Notes under the pieces: model-generated
Databases searched by the model: none
What the model was told of the DNA's origin: nothing
Seen by the model: only the letters and a program-made list of their open reading frames with translations
Program-made: the position numbers and the translations under genes
Part shown: positions 38,267 to 47,324 of the stretch, piece after piece
How positions within the stretch are numbered: position 1 is the stretch's first letter
Layout of the letters: each line of letters opens with the position of its first letter
Source: Pseudomonas sp. S04
Lineage (GTDB): Bacteria; Pseudomonadota; Gammaproteobacteria; Pseudomonadales; Pseudomonadaceae
NCBI RefSeq assembly: GCF_009834545.1
Contig: NZ_CP019427.1
Span: 5,825,001 to 5,889,000 of the forward strand
DNA length: 64,000 nucleotides
Direction: 5' to 3'

Positions 38267-39883
38267 CTAACCGATTCGCTGAGCCGAACGCCGGATCAAG
38301 CCAATCACCGGTAACAGGCCCACCAGAATCAGGCTCAAGGCGGGCAACGAGGCCCGCGCCCATTCGCCTTCACTGGTCATTTCGAAAATCCGCACAGCCA
38401 GCGTGTCCCAGCCAAACGGGCGCATCAGCAAGGTCGCCGGCATTTCCTTGAGCACATCGACGAACACCAGCAGCGCTGCGCTCAGGGTGCCGGGCAGCAA
38501 CAATGGCAGATACACTTTGAAAAACAGTCGTGGCCCACTCACCCCCAGGCTGCGGGCGGCTTCCGGCAATGAGGGGCGAATCCGCGCCAGGCTGTTTTCC
38601 AGCGGCCCGTAGGCCACCGCGATGAACCGCACCAGGTACGCCAGCAGCAAGGCCGAAAGACTGCCCAGCAGCAGCGGTTTACCGGCACCCCCCAGCCAGC
38701 TCGACAGGGGCACCACCAGTTCACGGTCCAGGTAACTGAACGCCAGCATGATCGACACCGCCAGCACCGAGCCGGGCAAGGCGTAGCCGATATTGGCCAC
38801 GCTGATCCCGGAGCGGATCGCCCGGGTCGGTGCCAGGCGCCGGGCGAACGCCAGGAGCAGCGCGACGCTGACGGTGATCAGCGCGGCCATGGCGCCCAGG
38901 TACAGGGTGTGCAGGATCAGCCCGGCATACCGCTCGTCGAGATCGAAGCGCCCGCGCTGCCAGAACCACGCCAGCAGTTGCAGCAAGGGAATGACAAATG
39001 CGCAGGCGAACACCAGGACACACCAACTGCTGGCCGCCAGCGCCTTGAAGCCATGCAGGTGATAGAGCGCCTTGCCCCGTGGCCGCTCGTTGCTCGCTCG
39101 GCTGGCGCCCCGGGCACGGCGCTCGCCGTACAGCAACAGCATCACCACCAGCAGCAACAGGCTGGCCAGTTGGGCCGCGCTGGACAGGCTGAAGAAGCCA
39201 TACCAGGTCTTGTAGATCGCAGTGGTGAAGGTATCGAAGTTGAACACCGAGACCGCGCCGAAGTCCGCCAGGGTCTCCATCAATGCCAAGGCCACACCGG
39301 CACCGATCGCCGGTCGCGCCATAGGCAGGGCCACTCGCCAGAAGGCTTGCCAGGGGGATTGGCCGAGCACCCGCGCCGCTTCCATCAAGCCCTTGCCCTG
39401 GGCCAGGAACGCCGTGCGGGCGAGCAGGTAGACGTAGGGATAGAACACCAGCACCAGCACCAGTATCACCCCGCCAGTGGAGCGCACCCGTGGCAGGCGC
39501 AGGCCACTGCCGAACCATTCACGCAGCAGGGTCTGTACCGGGCCGGAGAAGTCCAGCAAGCCGACAAATACGAAGGCCAGGACGTAGGCCGGAATGGCAA
39601 AGGGCAGCATCAATGCCCAGTCCAGCCAGCGCCGGCCGGGAAACTCGCAAAGGCTGGTGAGCCAGGCCAGACTGACGCCCAGCAGCGTGACGCCAACGCC
39701 AACCCCGAGGATCAGGGTCAAGGTGTTGCCCAGCAGACGCGGCATCTGGGTGTCCCACAGATGCGACCAGATCTGCAGGTCGACGCTCTGCCACGACAGC
39801 AGCAGTACGCTCAGCGGCAGCAGCACCAGGGCGGCGACAGTGAAAACCAGCGGATACCAGCGACGTTGTGCGGGATGGGCCAA
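38267..39883 (-). CDS. ferric iron ABC transporter permease (FbpB/HitB type)
   Basis: A 538-residue double-length permease with two sets of membrane segments and two EAA loops (LMEAARVLGQSPWQAFWRVALPMARPAIG; LPEAARSLGVSGPRLFFKVYLPLLLPG). This fits the fused FbpB/SfuB permeases for ferric iron. No ATG lies between 40045 and the first membrane segment; TTG at 39883 (reading as MAHPAQRRW, matching what I recall of the PAO1 counterpart PA5216) is the likeliest start, and the longer version would be translated through a REP. No ATPase gene is adjacent. Confidence 0.85.
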   Translation of the reverse strand: MAHPAQRRWYPLVFTVAALVLLPLSVLLLSWQSVDLQIWSHLWDTQMPRLLGNTLTLILGVGVGVTLLGVSLAWLTSLCEFPGRRWLDWALMLPFAIPAYVLAFVFVGLLDFSGPVQTLLREWFGSGLRLPRVRSTGGVILVLVLVFYPYVYLLARTAFLAQGKGLMEAARVLGQSPWQAFWRVALPMARPAIGAGVALALMETLADFGAVSVFNFDTFTTAIYKTWYGFFSLSSAAQLASLLLLVVMLLLYGERRARGASRASNERPRGKALYHLHGFKALAASSWCVLVFACAFVIPLLQLLAWFWQRGRFDLDERYAGLILHTLYLGAMAALITVSVALLLAFARRLAPTRAIRSGISVANIGYALPGSVLAVSIMLAFSYLDRELVVPLSSWLGGAGKPLLLGSLSALLLAYLVRFIAVAYGPLENSLARIRPSLPEAARSLGVSGPRLFFKVYLPLLLPGTLSAALLVFVDVLKEMPATLLMRPFGWDTLAVRIFEMTSEGEWARASLPALSLILVGLLPVIGLIRRSAQRIG

Positions 39884-39977
39884 GGGATGTCTCGAAAAAG
39901 GCGGGGCCGGGGGAGCGAAGGCTAACAGCTTTGTTTTGTGCAGAGGAGATTGCCCCCCATAGGTCCTGCACAAAACC

Positions 39978-40069
39978 AGTGGGAGCGAGCTTGCTCGCGA
40001 TGGCGGTGTGTCATTCAACATCAATGTTGTCTGGCATACCGCCATCGCGAGCAGGCTCGCTCCTACAGA
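39978..40069. repeat. REP doublet (REPIN) between iron permease and binding-protein genes
   Basis: GTGGGAGCGAGCTTGCTCGC at 39979 and the inverted partner (CCGCCATCGCGAGCAGGCTC to CTACAG) ending at 40067 enclose 32 bases. It lies between two genes likely to belong to one transcript. Confidence 0.87.
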
Positions 40070-40097
40070 TAGCTCGGGGGTGGCCCCCCTTGATAAC

Positions 40098-41099
40098 TCA
40101 GTTCCAGCCGGCGCGGTCCATCAGGCGAATCGCTTCGGCCTGGCGCAGGCCAGCCACTTCGACCGGCAGGGTGTCCGGGATGAATTTGCCCCAGGCCTCG
40201 ACTTCAGCCGACGGCTTGACGTTCGGGTTGGCCGGGAACTCCTGGTTGACGTCGGCGAAGATCTTCTGGGCTTCGGCAGTGGTCATCCACTCCACCAGGG
40301 CCTTGGCGGCTTCCGGGTGTGGCGCATGTTTGGTCAGGCCAATGCCCGACAGGTTGACGTGCACGCCACGGTCGGCCTGGTTTGGCCAGAACAGTTTGAC
40401 CGGCAGTTCCGGCTTCTGCTTGTGCAGGCGGCCGTAGTAGTAGGTGTTGACGATGCCGACGTCGCACTGCCCGGCGGCGATGGCTTCGAGCACGGCGGTG
40501 TCATCGGAGAACACGTCAGTGGCGAGGTTGTTGACCCAGCCCTTGATGATTTCCTCGGTCTTGCCGGCGCCATGGGTTTCGATCAGGGTCGCGGTCAACG
40601 ACTGGTTGTAGACCTTCTTCGCTGTGCGCAGGCACAGGCGACCTTCCCACTTCTTGTCGGCCAGGGCTTCGTAGGTAGTCATTTCCTCAGCCTTGACCCG
40701 CTCGGTGGAGTAGGCCAGCGTCCGTGCGCGCAGGCTCAGGCCAGTCCAGGCGTGGGACGCGGCGCGGTATTGCAGGGGAATGTTGGTATCGATCACCTTC
40801 GAGGTGAACGGCTGCAGGATGCCCATCTGCTCGGCCTGCCAAAGGTTGCCGGCGTCGACGGTCAGCAGCAGGTCGGCGGTGGCGTTTTCACCTTCGGCCT
40901 TGATGCGCTGCATCAGCGGCGCTTCCTTGTCGGTGATGAACTTCACTTTGACACCGGTTTTCTCGGTGTAGGCATCGAAGACCGGCTTGATCAGCTCATC
41001 GATACGCGAGGAGTAGACCACAACTTCGTCGGCGGCCTGCGCCGTGGTGCCAATCAGGGTCAGGGCGATGGCTGTCAGTAGACGCTTCGGTGCCAACAT
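40098..41099 (-). CDS. ferric iron ABC transporter substrate-binding protein (FbpA/HitA type)
   Basis: This 333-residue exported protein has a signal peptide ([17 protein letters not shown]), then [17 protein letters not shown], and a tyrosine pair NTYYYGRL characteristic of FbpA-type ferric ion binders. It delivers periplasmic iron to the permease encoded downstream. The gene order binding protein then permease on the minus strand, with a REP doublet between, supports one import unit. Confidence 0.92.
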   Translation of the reverse strand: MLAPKRLLTAIALTLIGTTAQAADEVVVYSSRIDELIKPVFDAYTEKTGVKVKFITDKEAPLMQRIKAEGENATADLLLTVDAGNLWQAEQMGILQPFTSKVIDTNIPLQYRAASHAWTGLSLRARTLAYSTERVKAEEMTTYEALADKKWEGRLCLRTAKKVYNQSLTATLIETHGAGKTEEIIKGWVNNLATDVFSDDTAVLEAIAAGQCDVGIVNTYYYGRLHKQKPELPVKLFWPNQADRGVHVNLSGIGLTKHAPHPEAAKALVEWMTTAEAQKIFADVNQEFPANPNVKPSAEVEAWGKFIPDTLPVEVAGLRQAEAIRLMDRAGWN

Positions 41100-41229
41100 G
41101 GGAGCGGTCTCTCGATATCAGAAATGAGGCCAAATGATAAGGAGTCACATTTGCCATCTCAACCGATCCCTCTGTGGAGGAGTTACCAGATGTTGCATGG
41201 CCTCGCAGAGGCCCGCCCCAACCGCCCCC

Positions 41230-42453
41230 TCAAGCCTTGGCCAGCTCCGGCAGATCACCGCTCAAGCCCAGCGCCTGGCGCACGAACAGCGCCTTGGCCT
41301 CGGGCATCTGGTCGACCAGCTTCAAGCCGGTATTGCGCAACCAGCGCACGGGCAAGGGATCGGCCTGGAACAAGCGCTCGAAGCCTTCCATCGCCGCCAT
41401 TAACGCCAGGTTGTGGGGCATGCGCCGGCGTTCGTAGCGGCTCAGCACCTTCACATCCGCCAACCGTTCGCCCCGTGCCGCTGCTTGTAACAGCACTTCG
41501 GCCAGCACTGCGGCATCGAGGAAACCGAGGTTGACACCTTGCCCGGCCAGCGGGTGAATGGTGTGCGCGGCGTCACCGATCAGCGCCAGGCCTTCGGCCA
41601 CATAACGCTTGGCGTGGCGCTGGCGCAGGGGCACACAGAGGCGCGGGTCGGCACTCAGCACCTGGCCCAGGCGCCCTTCGAAAGCGCGCGTAAGCTCTGC
41701 ACAGAAAGCCTGCTCGTCCAGCCCCATCAGGCGCTCGGCTTCGCTGGGGGTGGTCGACCAGACGATCGAGCACCAATCCTGCTGGCCGTCGCGCGCAAGG
41801 GGCAGGAAGGCCAGCGGGCCGTAATCGGTAAAACGCTGCCAGGCCGTCATCTGGTGTGGCCGGGAGCTGCGCACACTGGTGACGATGGCGTGGTGCAGAT
41901 AATCCCATTCCCGGGTCGCCACCCCGGTCAAGCGTCGCACGGCCGAGTTGGCGCCATCGGCGGCGATCACCAAGGGCGCGCGCAAGGTCCGGCCATCGGC
42001 CAGGGTCAGCAGCCAATCGTCGCCGGAGCGCCGCATCTGCTCCAGGCGCGCATTGGCCAGCAGGCCCAGGTCGCAGTCGTGCAGGCGGTCGAGCAACGCA
42101 TCCTGCACCACGCGGTTCTCGACGATATGTCCCAGGACTTCGGCGTGCACGCTGGCAGCAGAAAAGTGAATCTGCCCGGTGCCGCTGCCGTCCCACACCT
42201 GCATGTCGCAGTAGGGACTGCTACGGCGTCGCAGCACACCGTCCCACACTCCCAGGCGCTCGAGAATGCGCTGGCTGGCGGCCGACAAGGCACTGACTCG
42301 TGGCTCGAAGGCCGATTGCCCATCGAAGGGTTTGACACTCATCGGGCTGCCGTCGAGCAGCAGGACTTCCAGGCCACTGCTCTGGAGGGCCAGTGCCAAG
42401 GCACTGCCGACCATCCCGGCCCCGACAATCAGCAGATCTGCGCGCATTTCCAT
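41230..42453 (-). CDS. ubiI: FAD-dependent ubiquinone hydroxylase (UbiI/VisC-like)
   Basis: A 407-residue flavin monooxygenase: N-terminal ADLLIVGAGMVGSALALAL binds FAD, then DG motif (LVIAADGANSAVRRLTG) and GDAAHTIHPLAGQGVNLG. It belongs to the UbiH/UbiI/UbiF group that hydroxylates the ring of ubiquinone precursors; by position next to ubiH it is probably UbiI (C5 hydroxylase). ATG 42453 lies 4 bases after the stop of the shortened DUF4442 gene and has no strong ribosome site, so translation is likely coupled to it. Confidence 0.9.
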   Translation of the reverse strand: MEMRADLLIVGAGMVGSALALALQSSGLEVLLLDGSPMSVKPFDGQSAFEPRVSALSAASQRILERLGVWDGVLRRRSSPYCDMQVWDGSGTGQIHFSAASVHAEVLGHIVENRVVQDALLDRLHDCDLGLLANARLEQMRRSGDDWLLTLADGRTLRAPLVIAADGANSAVRRLTGVATREWDYLHHAIVTSVRSSRPHQMTAWQRFTDYGPLAFLPLARDGQQDWCSIVWSTTPSEAERLMGLDEQAFCAELTRAFEGRLGQVLSADPRLCVPLRQRHAKRYVAEGLALIGDAAHTIHPLAGQGVNLGFLDAAVLAEVLLQAAARGERLADVKVLSRYERRRMPHNLALMAAMEGFERLFQADPLPVRWLRNTGLKLVDQMPEAKALFVRQALGLSGDLPELAKA

Positions 42454-42456
42454 GCT

Positions 42457-42654
42457 TTAAGCCTGTCTCGCTTGCGGCTTGAGCCGCACGTAAAGGGTTT
42501 TTTCGACCCGGGCTACCAAGGTGCCAGCGCCGTCGTGAATGTCATCGCTGATAGGGCGCACCCGCACGCCCGCGCCGAGGTACGGCGGGTAGAAACCCAT
42601 GAACCAACGCAGCAACCGCGCCTTGCCCAGCCGCCGGGTCAGCCACTTAACCAT
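42457..42654 (-). pseudogene. internally deleted DUF4442 (hotdog-fold) gene, 65 codons, frame kept
   Basis: The first half reads MVKWLTRRLGKARLLRWFMG then FYPPYLGAGVRVRPISDD, which is the N-terminus of a DUF4442 protein as I recall it from Pseudomonas between ubiI and ubiH (about 155-165 residues). It passes directly to GTLVARVEKTLYVRLKP, the C-terminus of that family. Roughly 90 middle residues, the hotdog core with its long helix, are missing, yet the frame is uninterrupted. It overlaps the 3' end of ubiH by 8 bases and stops 3 bases before ubiI. The product cannot fold as a hotdog enzyme; the frame may survive because it couples translation of ubiH and ubiI. Confidence 0.75.
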
Positions 42655-43834
42655 CGGCCCGGGTTCCCAACCCCATGGCCTGGCGAGCGAACCAGCGCTT
42701 GGCCGGCGGTAACAGATCGAGCCCCAGCAGGCCGAGGTTGCGGCCCAGGGACACCAGTGGCTGGGTGCTGCCAAACAAGCGGGTGACCTGGTCGGAGAAA
42801 CCCACGGTGAGGTTCTGGTCCAGGCGCTGGCGCTCGCGATAGGCCTGCAAGGTGGCGAAGTCGCCCGCCGGCTGGTCACTGCCAAGCAGGGCTTCGGCCA
42901 GGGCCTGGGCGTCGCGCAGCGACAGGTTGAAGCCCTGCCCGGCTATCGGATGCAGGCTATGGGCGGCATTCCCGAGCACCGCCAGGTGCGGGCGCACCTG
43001 CTCCTCGGCCTCGATCAGCGACAACGGATACAGATGCCGCGCGCCCACTTGTTTGAGCGTCCCCAGGCGATAGCCGAACACGCCCTGCAATTCACTGAGG
43101 AAACTGCGTTCATCCAGCTGCGCCAGGCGTTGTGCGTCCATGCCCAGGCGGGTCCAGACCAGCGCACAGCGATTTTCCGGCAGCGGCAACAGGGCCATCG
43201 GGCCGTCATCGGTGAACCGTTCGAACGCCATGCCGTTGTGGGCTTCGCTGGGCGTGATGTTGGCGATCAGCGCGCTCTGGTTATAGGGACGCGTCTTGAC
43301 GCCAATCCCCAACTGCTCGCGCAACCCCGAGCGGCCGCCGTCGGCCAGCACCGCTAGGTCGCAATCCAGGCTGGTTTCATCGTTGAGGGTCAGGCGGTAG
43401 CCATCCACCAAGGGTTCCATGCGCGTGACTTCGGCCGGGCAACGCCAGGTGATCACGTCCTTGTCCAGGCCCTGCCACAGGCATTGGCCGAGCCAGGCGT
43501 TTTCCACCACGTAACCGAGCGCCGGAACGCCTTCTTCCATGGCGGACAGGCGGGCGGTGGAAAACCGTCCACGGTCGGAGACGTGAATCTGCTTGATTGG
43601 CTCGGCCCGGCGGGAGATCTCCTGCCACAGGCCCAGACGCTGGTAGATCTGCCGGGCACCGAAGGACAACGCCGAGGAACGTGCGTCGTAGCTGGGCTGG
43701 TAGCTGTCGCCGGGGGCGAAGGGTTCGATCAGCACGATCTTCCAGCCACGGGCCTTGGCCCCGGCCTGCAGCGCCAACGCCAGGCTGGCGCCCACCAGCC
43801 CGCCACCGATGATCGCCAGGTTGACCCGGCTCAT
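42647..43834 (-). CDS. ubiH: 2-octaprenyl-6-methoxyphenol hydroxylase UbiH
   Basis: The product (395 residues) has the Rossmann FAD motif (NLAIIGGGLVGASLALAL), the DG motif (LAVLADGGRSGLREQLG) and GNAAHSLHPIAGQGFNLSL. It hydroxylates C4 of the ubiquinone ring precursor. Its ATG overlaps the pepP stop as ATGA, and pepP-ubiH-ubiI order matches that of Pseudomonas and E. coli. Confidence 0.93.
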   Translation of the reverse strand: MSRVNLAIIGGGLVGASLALALQAGAKARGWKIVLIEPFAPGDSYQPSYDARSSALSFGARQIYQRLGLWQEISRRAEPIKQIHVSDRGRFSTARLSAMEEGVPALGYVVENAWLGQCLWQGLDKDVITWRCPAEVTRMEPLVDGYRLTLNDETSLDCDLAVLADGGRSGLREQLGIGVKTRPYNQSALIANITPSEAHNGMAFERFTDDGPMALLPLPENRCALVWTRLGMDAQRLAQLDERSFLSELQGVFGYRLGTLKQVGARHLYPLSLIEAEEQVRPHLAVLGNAAHSLHPIAGQGFNLSLRDAQALAEALLGSDQPAGDFATLQAYRERQRLDQNLTVGFSDQVTRLFGSTQPLVSLGRNLGLLGLDLLPPAKRWFARQAMGLGTRADG

Positions 43835-45165
43835 GCCGCTTGGCCCCGTGCCGCGGCCATCAGGGCCTCGATCTCGGCGACTGTCTTGGGTACGCCACGG
43901 GTCAGGATTTCACAGCCTTGCTTGGTTACCACCACGTCATCCTCGATGCGCACGCCAATGCCGCGCCATTTCTTCGCCACCTGCAGATTGTCCGGAGCAA
44001 TGTAGATGCCCGGCTCGACGGTCAAGGCCATGCCGACTTCCAGCACCCGCCATTCACCGCCCACCTTGTACTCACCCACGTCGTGCACATCCATGCCCAG
44101 CCAATGGCCGGCGCGGTGCATGTAGAACGCCTTGTAGGCTTCGCTGGCGATCAGTTCGTCAACGTCGCCCTGCAACAGGCCCAGGTGCACCAGCCCGGCG
44201 GTAATCACCTGGACCGTCGCCTCGTGGGCCTGGTTCCAGTGCTTGTTCGGCGCGATCTGGGCAAAGGCCGCTTCCTGGGAAGCCAGCACCAGTTCGTAGA
44301 TCGCCTTCTGCTCCGCGGTGAACGTGCCGTTGACCGGCCAGGTGCGGGTGATATCGCTGGCATAGCAGTCGATTTCACACCCGGCGTCGATCAATACCAG
44401 GTCACCGTCCTTGAGCACCGCGTCGTTCTGCTGGTAATGCAGGATGCAACTGTTGCGCCCGGCAGCGACGATCGAGCCGTAGGCCGGCATTTTCGCCCCA
44501 CCCTTGCGGAACTCGTAATCCAGCTCTGCTTCCAGGCTGAACTCATGCAGCCCGGCACGGCTGGCCTGCATTGCACGAACATGGGCCTGGGCGGAAATCC
44601 GCGCCGCCTCGCGCATCACCTTCACTTCTGCCGCCGATTTATACAGGCGCATGTCGTGCAGCAGATGATCCAGGGCAACAAATTCGTTCGGCGGCTGCGC
44701 ACCCAGGTGCGCCTTGGAGCGGATCACGTTGATCCAGTCCATCAAATGTCGATCGAATTCCGGATTGCTGCCCATGGCCGAGTAAACCCGGTCGCGGCCT
44801 TCGATCAGGCCCGGCAGGATGTCGTCGATGTCGGTGATCGGAAAGGCGTCGTCGGCCCCGAAGTCGCGAATTGCGCCCTCCTGGCCGGCGCGCAGGCCAT
44901 CCCACAACTCGCGTTCGACGTTGCGTTCACGGCAAAACAGCAGGTATTCGCCGTGCTCGCGGCCAGGCATCAAGACGATGACGGCTTGAGGCTCGGGGAA
45001 ACCACTGAGGTACTGGAAGTCGCTGTCCTGGCGATACACGTGCTCGACGTCACGGTTGCGGATCGCCACGGCGGCGGCCGGCAGGATTGCGATGCTGTTG
45101 GGTTCCATCTGCGCCATCAGCGCCTTGCGCCGGCGCGCGTATTCCGACTTCGGGATATGGATCAT
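43831..45165 (-). CDS. pepP: Xaa-Pro aminopeptidase PepP
   Basis: A 444-residue M24B metallopeptidase of pita-bread fold: metal ligands appear in LVLIDAGCEIDCYASDITRT, HRAGHWLGMDVHD, LTVEPGIYI and IGVRIEDDVVV. It removes N-terminal residues preceding proline. It begins MIHIPKSEYARRRKAL, 20 bases after ygfB, and overlaps ubiH by 4 bases. Confidence 0.95.
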   Translation of the reverse strand: MIHIPKSEYARRRKALMAQMEPNSIAILPAAAVAIRNRDVEHVYRQDSDFQYLSGFPEPQAVIVLMPGREHGEYLLFCRERNVERELWDGLRAGQEGAIRDFGADDAFPITDIDDILPGLIEGRDRVYSAMGSNPEFDRHLMDWINVIRSKAHLGAQPPNEFVALDHLLHDMRLYKSAAEVKVMREAARISAQAHVRAMQASRAGLHEFSLEAELDYEFRKGGAKMPAYGSIVAAGRNSCILHYQQNDAVLKDGDLVLIDAGCEIDCYASDITRTWPVNGTFTAEQKAIYELVLASQEAAFAQIAPNKHWNQAHEATVQVITAGLVHLGLLQGDVDELIASEAYKAFYMHRAGHWLGMDVHDVGEYKVGGEWRVLEVGMALTVEPGIYIAPDNLQVAKKWRGIGVRIEDDVVVTKQGCEILTRGVPKTVAEIEALMAAARGQAA

Positions 45166-45185
45166 GGGCAGATGGGGATCCTTTC

Positions 45186-45743
45186 TTAGTGCAGCGACGG
45201 CTTGGGTGCAGCCGGTACAACCGGTTTTTTGGTCTCGGCGAACAGCAGCAGCGGCGCAACGCGCAGGTATTCCATCACTTCCATATAGTCGCTTTCACCG
45301 TCTTCGGACTCTTCCAGGGCGTCTTGCACCTGGGAGATGGCAGCGAGGTCTTGCAGCACTTCACGGGCATCGGTGCTCAGATCCAGGCCGGAGGCATTGA
45401 CGCCGAAGCCGTGGAGGAAGCCCTGGCACCATTGGCCCAGCGCGGCAGCACGCTCGGTAAGCGGCGCGTCGTCGGTCGGCAGCAGCAGGACTACCGTGAC
45501 TTCGTCGCCCGTCAACTCGCCCTTGACCATTTCCTGCAGGCCGATCAGCGCGTTGCGTACGTTGTCCGCAGGCTCGGTTTCCAGCAGTTCGGCGACATCC
45601 GCCAGCCAGTTGTCGGCATCAAAGCCGACACCGGTGCAACTGCGGCCCAGCAGCACGCCGTGAAGCTCGGCAGGAGAGCAAGGATGGCCGCTGGTGCTCA
45701 GCAGGGTGGCAAAGGCGTTATACGGGGAATTCTGATTGGTCAT
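45186..45743 (-). CDS. ygfB: UPF0149 family protein YgfB
   Basis: A 185-residue helical protein of the YgfB/YecA family ([39 protein letters not shown]). It is first in the ygfB-pepP-ubiH-ubiI run, as in E. coli. In P. aeruginosa YgfB has been linked to beta-lactam resistance through the AmpDh3 pathway (from memory). It diverges from the zapB-like and zapA genes. Confidence 0.9.
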   Translation of the reverse strand: MTNQNSPYNAFATLLSTSGHPCSPAELHGVLLGRSCTGVGFDADNWLADVAELLETEPADNVRNALIGLQEMVKGELTGDEVTVVLLLPTDDAPLTERAAALGQWCQGFLHGFGVNASGLDLSTDAREVLQDLAAISQVQDALEESEDGESDYMEVMEYLRVAPLLLFAETKKPVVPAAPKPSLH

Positions 45744-45870
45744 GGGCAGCTAGGCGCCAAGCGGCGCTATGTCTAGAATGAAGGCCTTGTATCCTACATC
45801 GACAGACTCGCCAAGACTATTAAAGGCTGTCCGCCAGTTACCGCCCATCAGACAAAAACCGTGGAACGCT

Positions 45871-46080
45871 ATGGAAGACACCGACCTGCAAGCGCTGATG
45901 GCCAGACTCGAACTGCTAATTACCCGGGTCGAGCAACTTAAGGGCCAAAACGGACTCTTATTAGCTCAGGAAAAGACCTGGCGCGAGGAACGCGCGCACC
46001 TCATTGAAAAAAATGAAATCGCCCGGCGTAAGGTCGAATCGATGATTTCGCGCCTCAAGGCCCTGGAGCAAGACTCATGA
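45871..46080 (+). CDS. TIGR02449 family coiled-coil protein (ZapB-like)
   Basis: A 69-residue all-helical protein with heptad-like leucine spacing (LMARLELLITRVEQLKGQNG, MISRLKALEQDS), like cell-division factor ZapB. ATG 45871 (MEDTDLQAL) is the family's usual start; an earlier in-frame ATG at 45769 lies in the divergent promoter region. Its stop overlaps zapA's start by 4 bases, suggesting a joint role at the division ring. Confidence 0.87.
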   Translation: MEDTDLQALMARLELLITRVEQLKGQNGLLLAQEKTWREERAHLIEKNEIARRKVESMISRLKALEQDS

Positions 46081-46394
46081 GTTCAAGCAATAGCGTTACC
46101 GTGCAGATTCTCGACAAAGAGTATTCGATCATCTGCCCACAGGAAGAGCGCAGCAACCTGGTGAGCGCTGCCCGTTACCTGGACGGCAAGATGCGCGAAA
46201 TCCGCAGCAGCGGCAAAGTCATCGGCGCCGACCGCATCGCCGTGATGGCCGCCTTGAACATCACCCACGACCTGCTGCACAGCCAGGAACGACCGGACGT
46301 GCAGGCCAGCGGCTCGACTCGCGAGCAAGTGCGCGACCTGCTCGATCGTGTGGACTTGGTGCTGGCCACCGATCCGGATGTCAGCAAAGGCTGA
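46077..46394 (+). CDS. zapA: cell division protein ZapA
   Basis: A 105-residue protein of the ZapA family: N-terminal strand pair (SVTVQILDKEYSIICPQEE) followed by AARYLDGKMREIR and a long coiled-coil helix. It bundles FtsZ filaments at the midcell. Upstream overlap with the ZapB-like gene and downstream 6S RNA gene are the arrangement known in Pseudomonas. Confidence 0.95.
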   Translation: MSSSNSVTVQILDKEYSIICPQEERSNLVSAARYLDGKMREIRSSGKVIGADRIAVMAALNITHDLLHSQERPDVQASGSTREQVRDLLDRVDLVLATDPDVSKG

Positions 46395-46413
46395 TTCCTC
46401 GGGGTGGTTGCGG

Positions 46414-46419
46414 TATACT
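46414..46419 (+). promoter_or_regulatory. -10 box of the 6S RNA gene
   Basis: TATACT lies 7 bases before the first conserved 6S nucleotides, at the position expected of a sigma-70 -10 box. No convincing -35 box is seen. Confidence 0.55.
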
Positions 46420-46420
46420 C

Positions 46421-46603
46421 GCGCCACTCCCTGGGGTGCTTGCCAGTTGACGATGTCCCTGAGCCGATTCGCACTACCCTGGAGGTTGCACGTTGGGCTG
46501 GTGTGCATGTCCGCTAGACGGAAAGCCTGAAAGCCTACTGCATCTTCCACCTTGAACTTTCGGGTTCAAGGGCTAAGTCAGCAGCGGTTCATCCGGGGAG
46601 CCT
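46421..46603 (+). ncRNA. ssrS: 6S RNA
   Basis: The sequence between zapA and ygfA matches Pseudomonas 6S RNA as I remember it: 5' CCACTCCCTGGGGTGCTTG, middle CCCTGAGCCGATTCGCACTA and TGTGCATGTCCGCTAGACGG, 3' AGCAGCGGTTCATCCGGGGA. The two ends can pair (CTCCCTGG... with ...CCGGGGAG) to close the long stem around the open bubble that imitates a melted promoter and traps RNA polymerase-sigma70. Exact ends are estimates from the -10 box and terminator. Confidence 0.92.
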
Positions 46604-46609
46604 GATTCA

Positions 46610-46645
46610 AGCCGATGCCAGCCCATGCTGGCATCGGCTTTATTA
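46610..46645 (+). terminator. intrinsic terminator after 6S RNA
   Basis: AGCCGATGCCAG (46610-46621) pairs with CTGGCATCGGCT (46628-46639), 6-base loop, followed by TTATT. The stem core is shared with the hairpin in the IS element leader at 61162. Confidence 0.85.
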
Positions 46646-46685
46646 CGCGACCACCGTGCTGGTGCCCTCGCCACTCGAACAGCCC

Positions 46686-47321
46686 ATGACGATGACCGAA
46701 CCTGCGCCGCTTTCCCGCCCGCAACTTCGACGCAAGCTGCGCCAGGCCCGCCGCGCACTGAGCGCCAGCCAGCAACGCCAAGCCGCCCACGGGCTGTATC
46801 GGCAACTGGCCCAACACGCGCTGTTCCGCCGCGCCAGACACATCTCCCTGTACCTGCCCACCGACGGTGAAATCGATCCGCGCCTGCTGCTGCGTGCGGC
46901 ACAGCGCCGGGGCAAGGCGACCTACCTGCCGGTGCTCAGCGCCTGGCCACGCACCAAGATGGTGTTCCAGCGCATTCGCCCGGGCGAAAAACTGCGGCCC
47001 AATCGTTTCCGCATTCTCGAACCACGGGCCAACCAGGCCCGCCAGCGCAAGGTCTGGACCTTGGACCTGGTGCTGCTGCCATTGGTCGGCTTTGATCAGG
47101 AAGGTGGACGCCTGGGCATGGGCGGTGGGTTTTATGACCGCAGCCTGGCTTACCTGGCACGCCGCCAGAGCTGGCGCAAGCCAACGCTGCTGGGCCTGGC
47201 CCATGAATGTCAGAAGGTCGCGAAGCTGGATCAGGCGAGCTGGGATGTGCCGTTGCAAGGAACGGTGACTGATCGCCAGTGGTATGTCGCGGGTCCGCTG
47301 GCAGCGAACCCTGTTGCGTGA
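46686..47321 (+). CDS. ygfA: 5-formyltetrahydrofolate cyclo-ligase
   Basis: A 211-residue enzyme with the basic N-terminus (RPQLRRKLRQARRALSASQQ), YLPTDGEIDPRLLL and the ATP-site loop FDQEGGRLGMGGGFYDRSL. It converts 5-formyl-THF into 5,10-methenyl-THF. The gene follows 6S RNA, as in most gammaproteobacteria, and its transcript may be processed from 6S read-through. Starts at 46686 or 46692 are both possible. Confidence 0.93.
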   Translation: MTMTEPAPLSRPQLRRKLRQARRALSASQQRQAAHGLYRQLAQHALFRRARHISLYLPTDGEIDPRLLLRAAQRRGKATYLPVLSAWPRTKMVFQRIRPGEKLRPNRFRILEPRANQARQRKVWTLDLVLLPLVGFDQEGGRLGMGGGFYDRSLAYLARRQSWRKPTLLGLAHECQKVAKLDQASWDVPLQGTVTDRQWYVAGPLAANPVA

Positions 47322-47324
47322 AGA

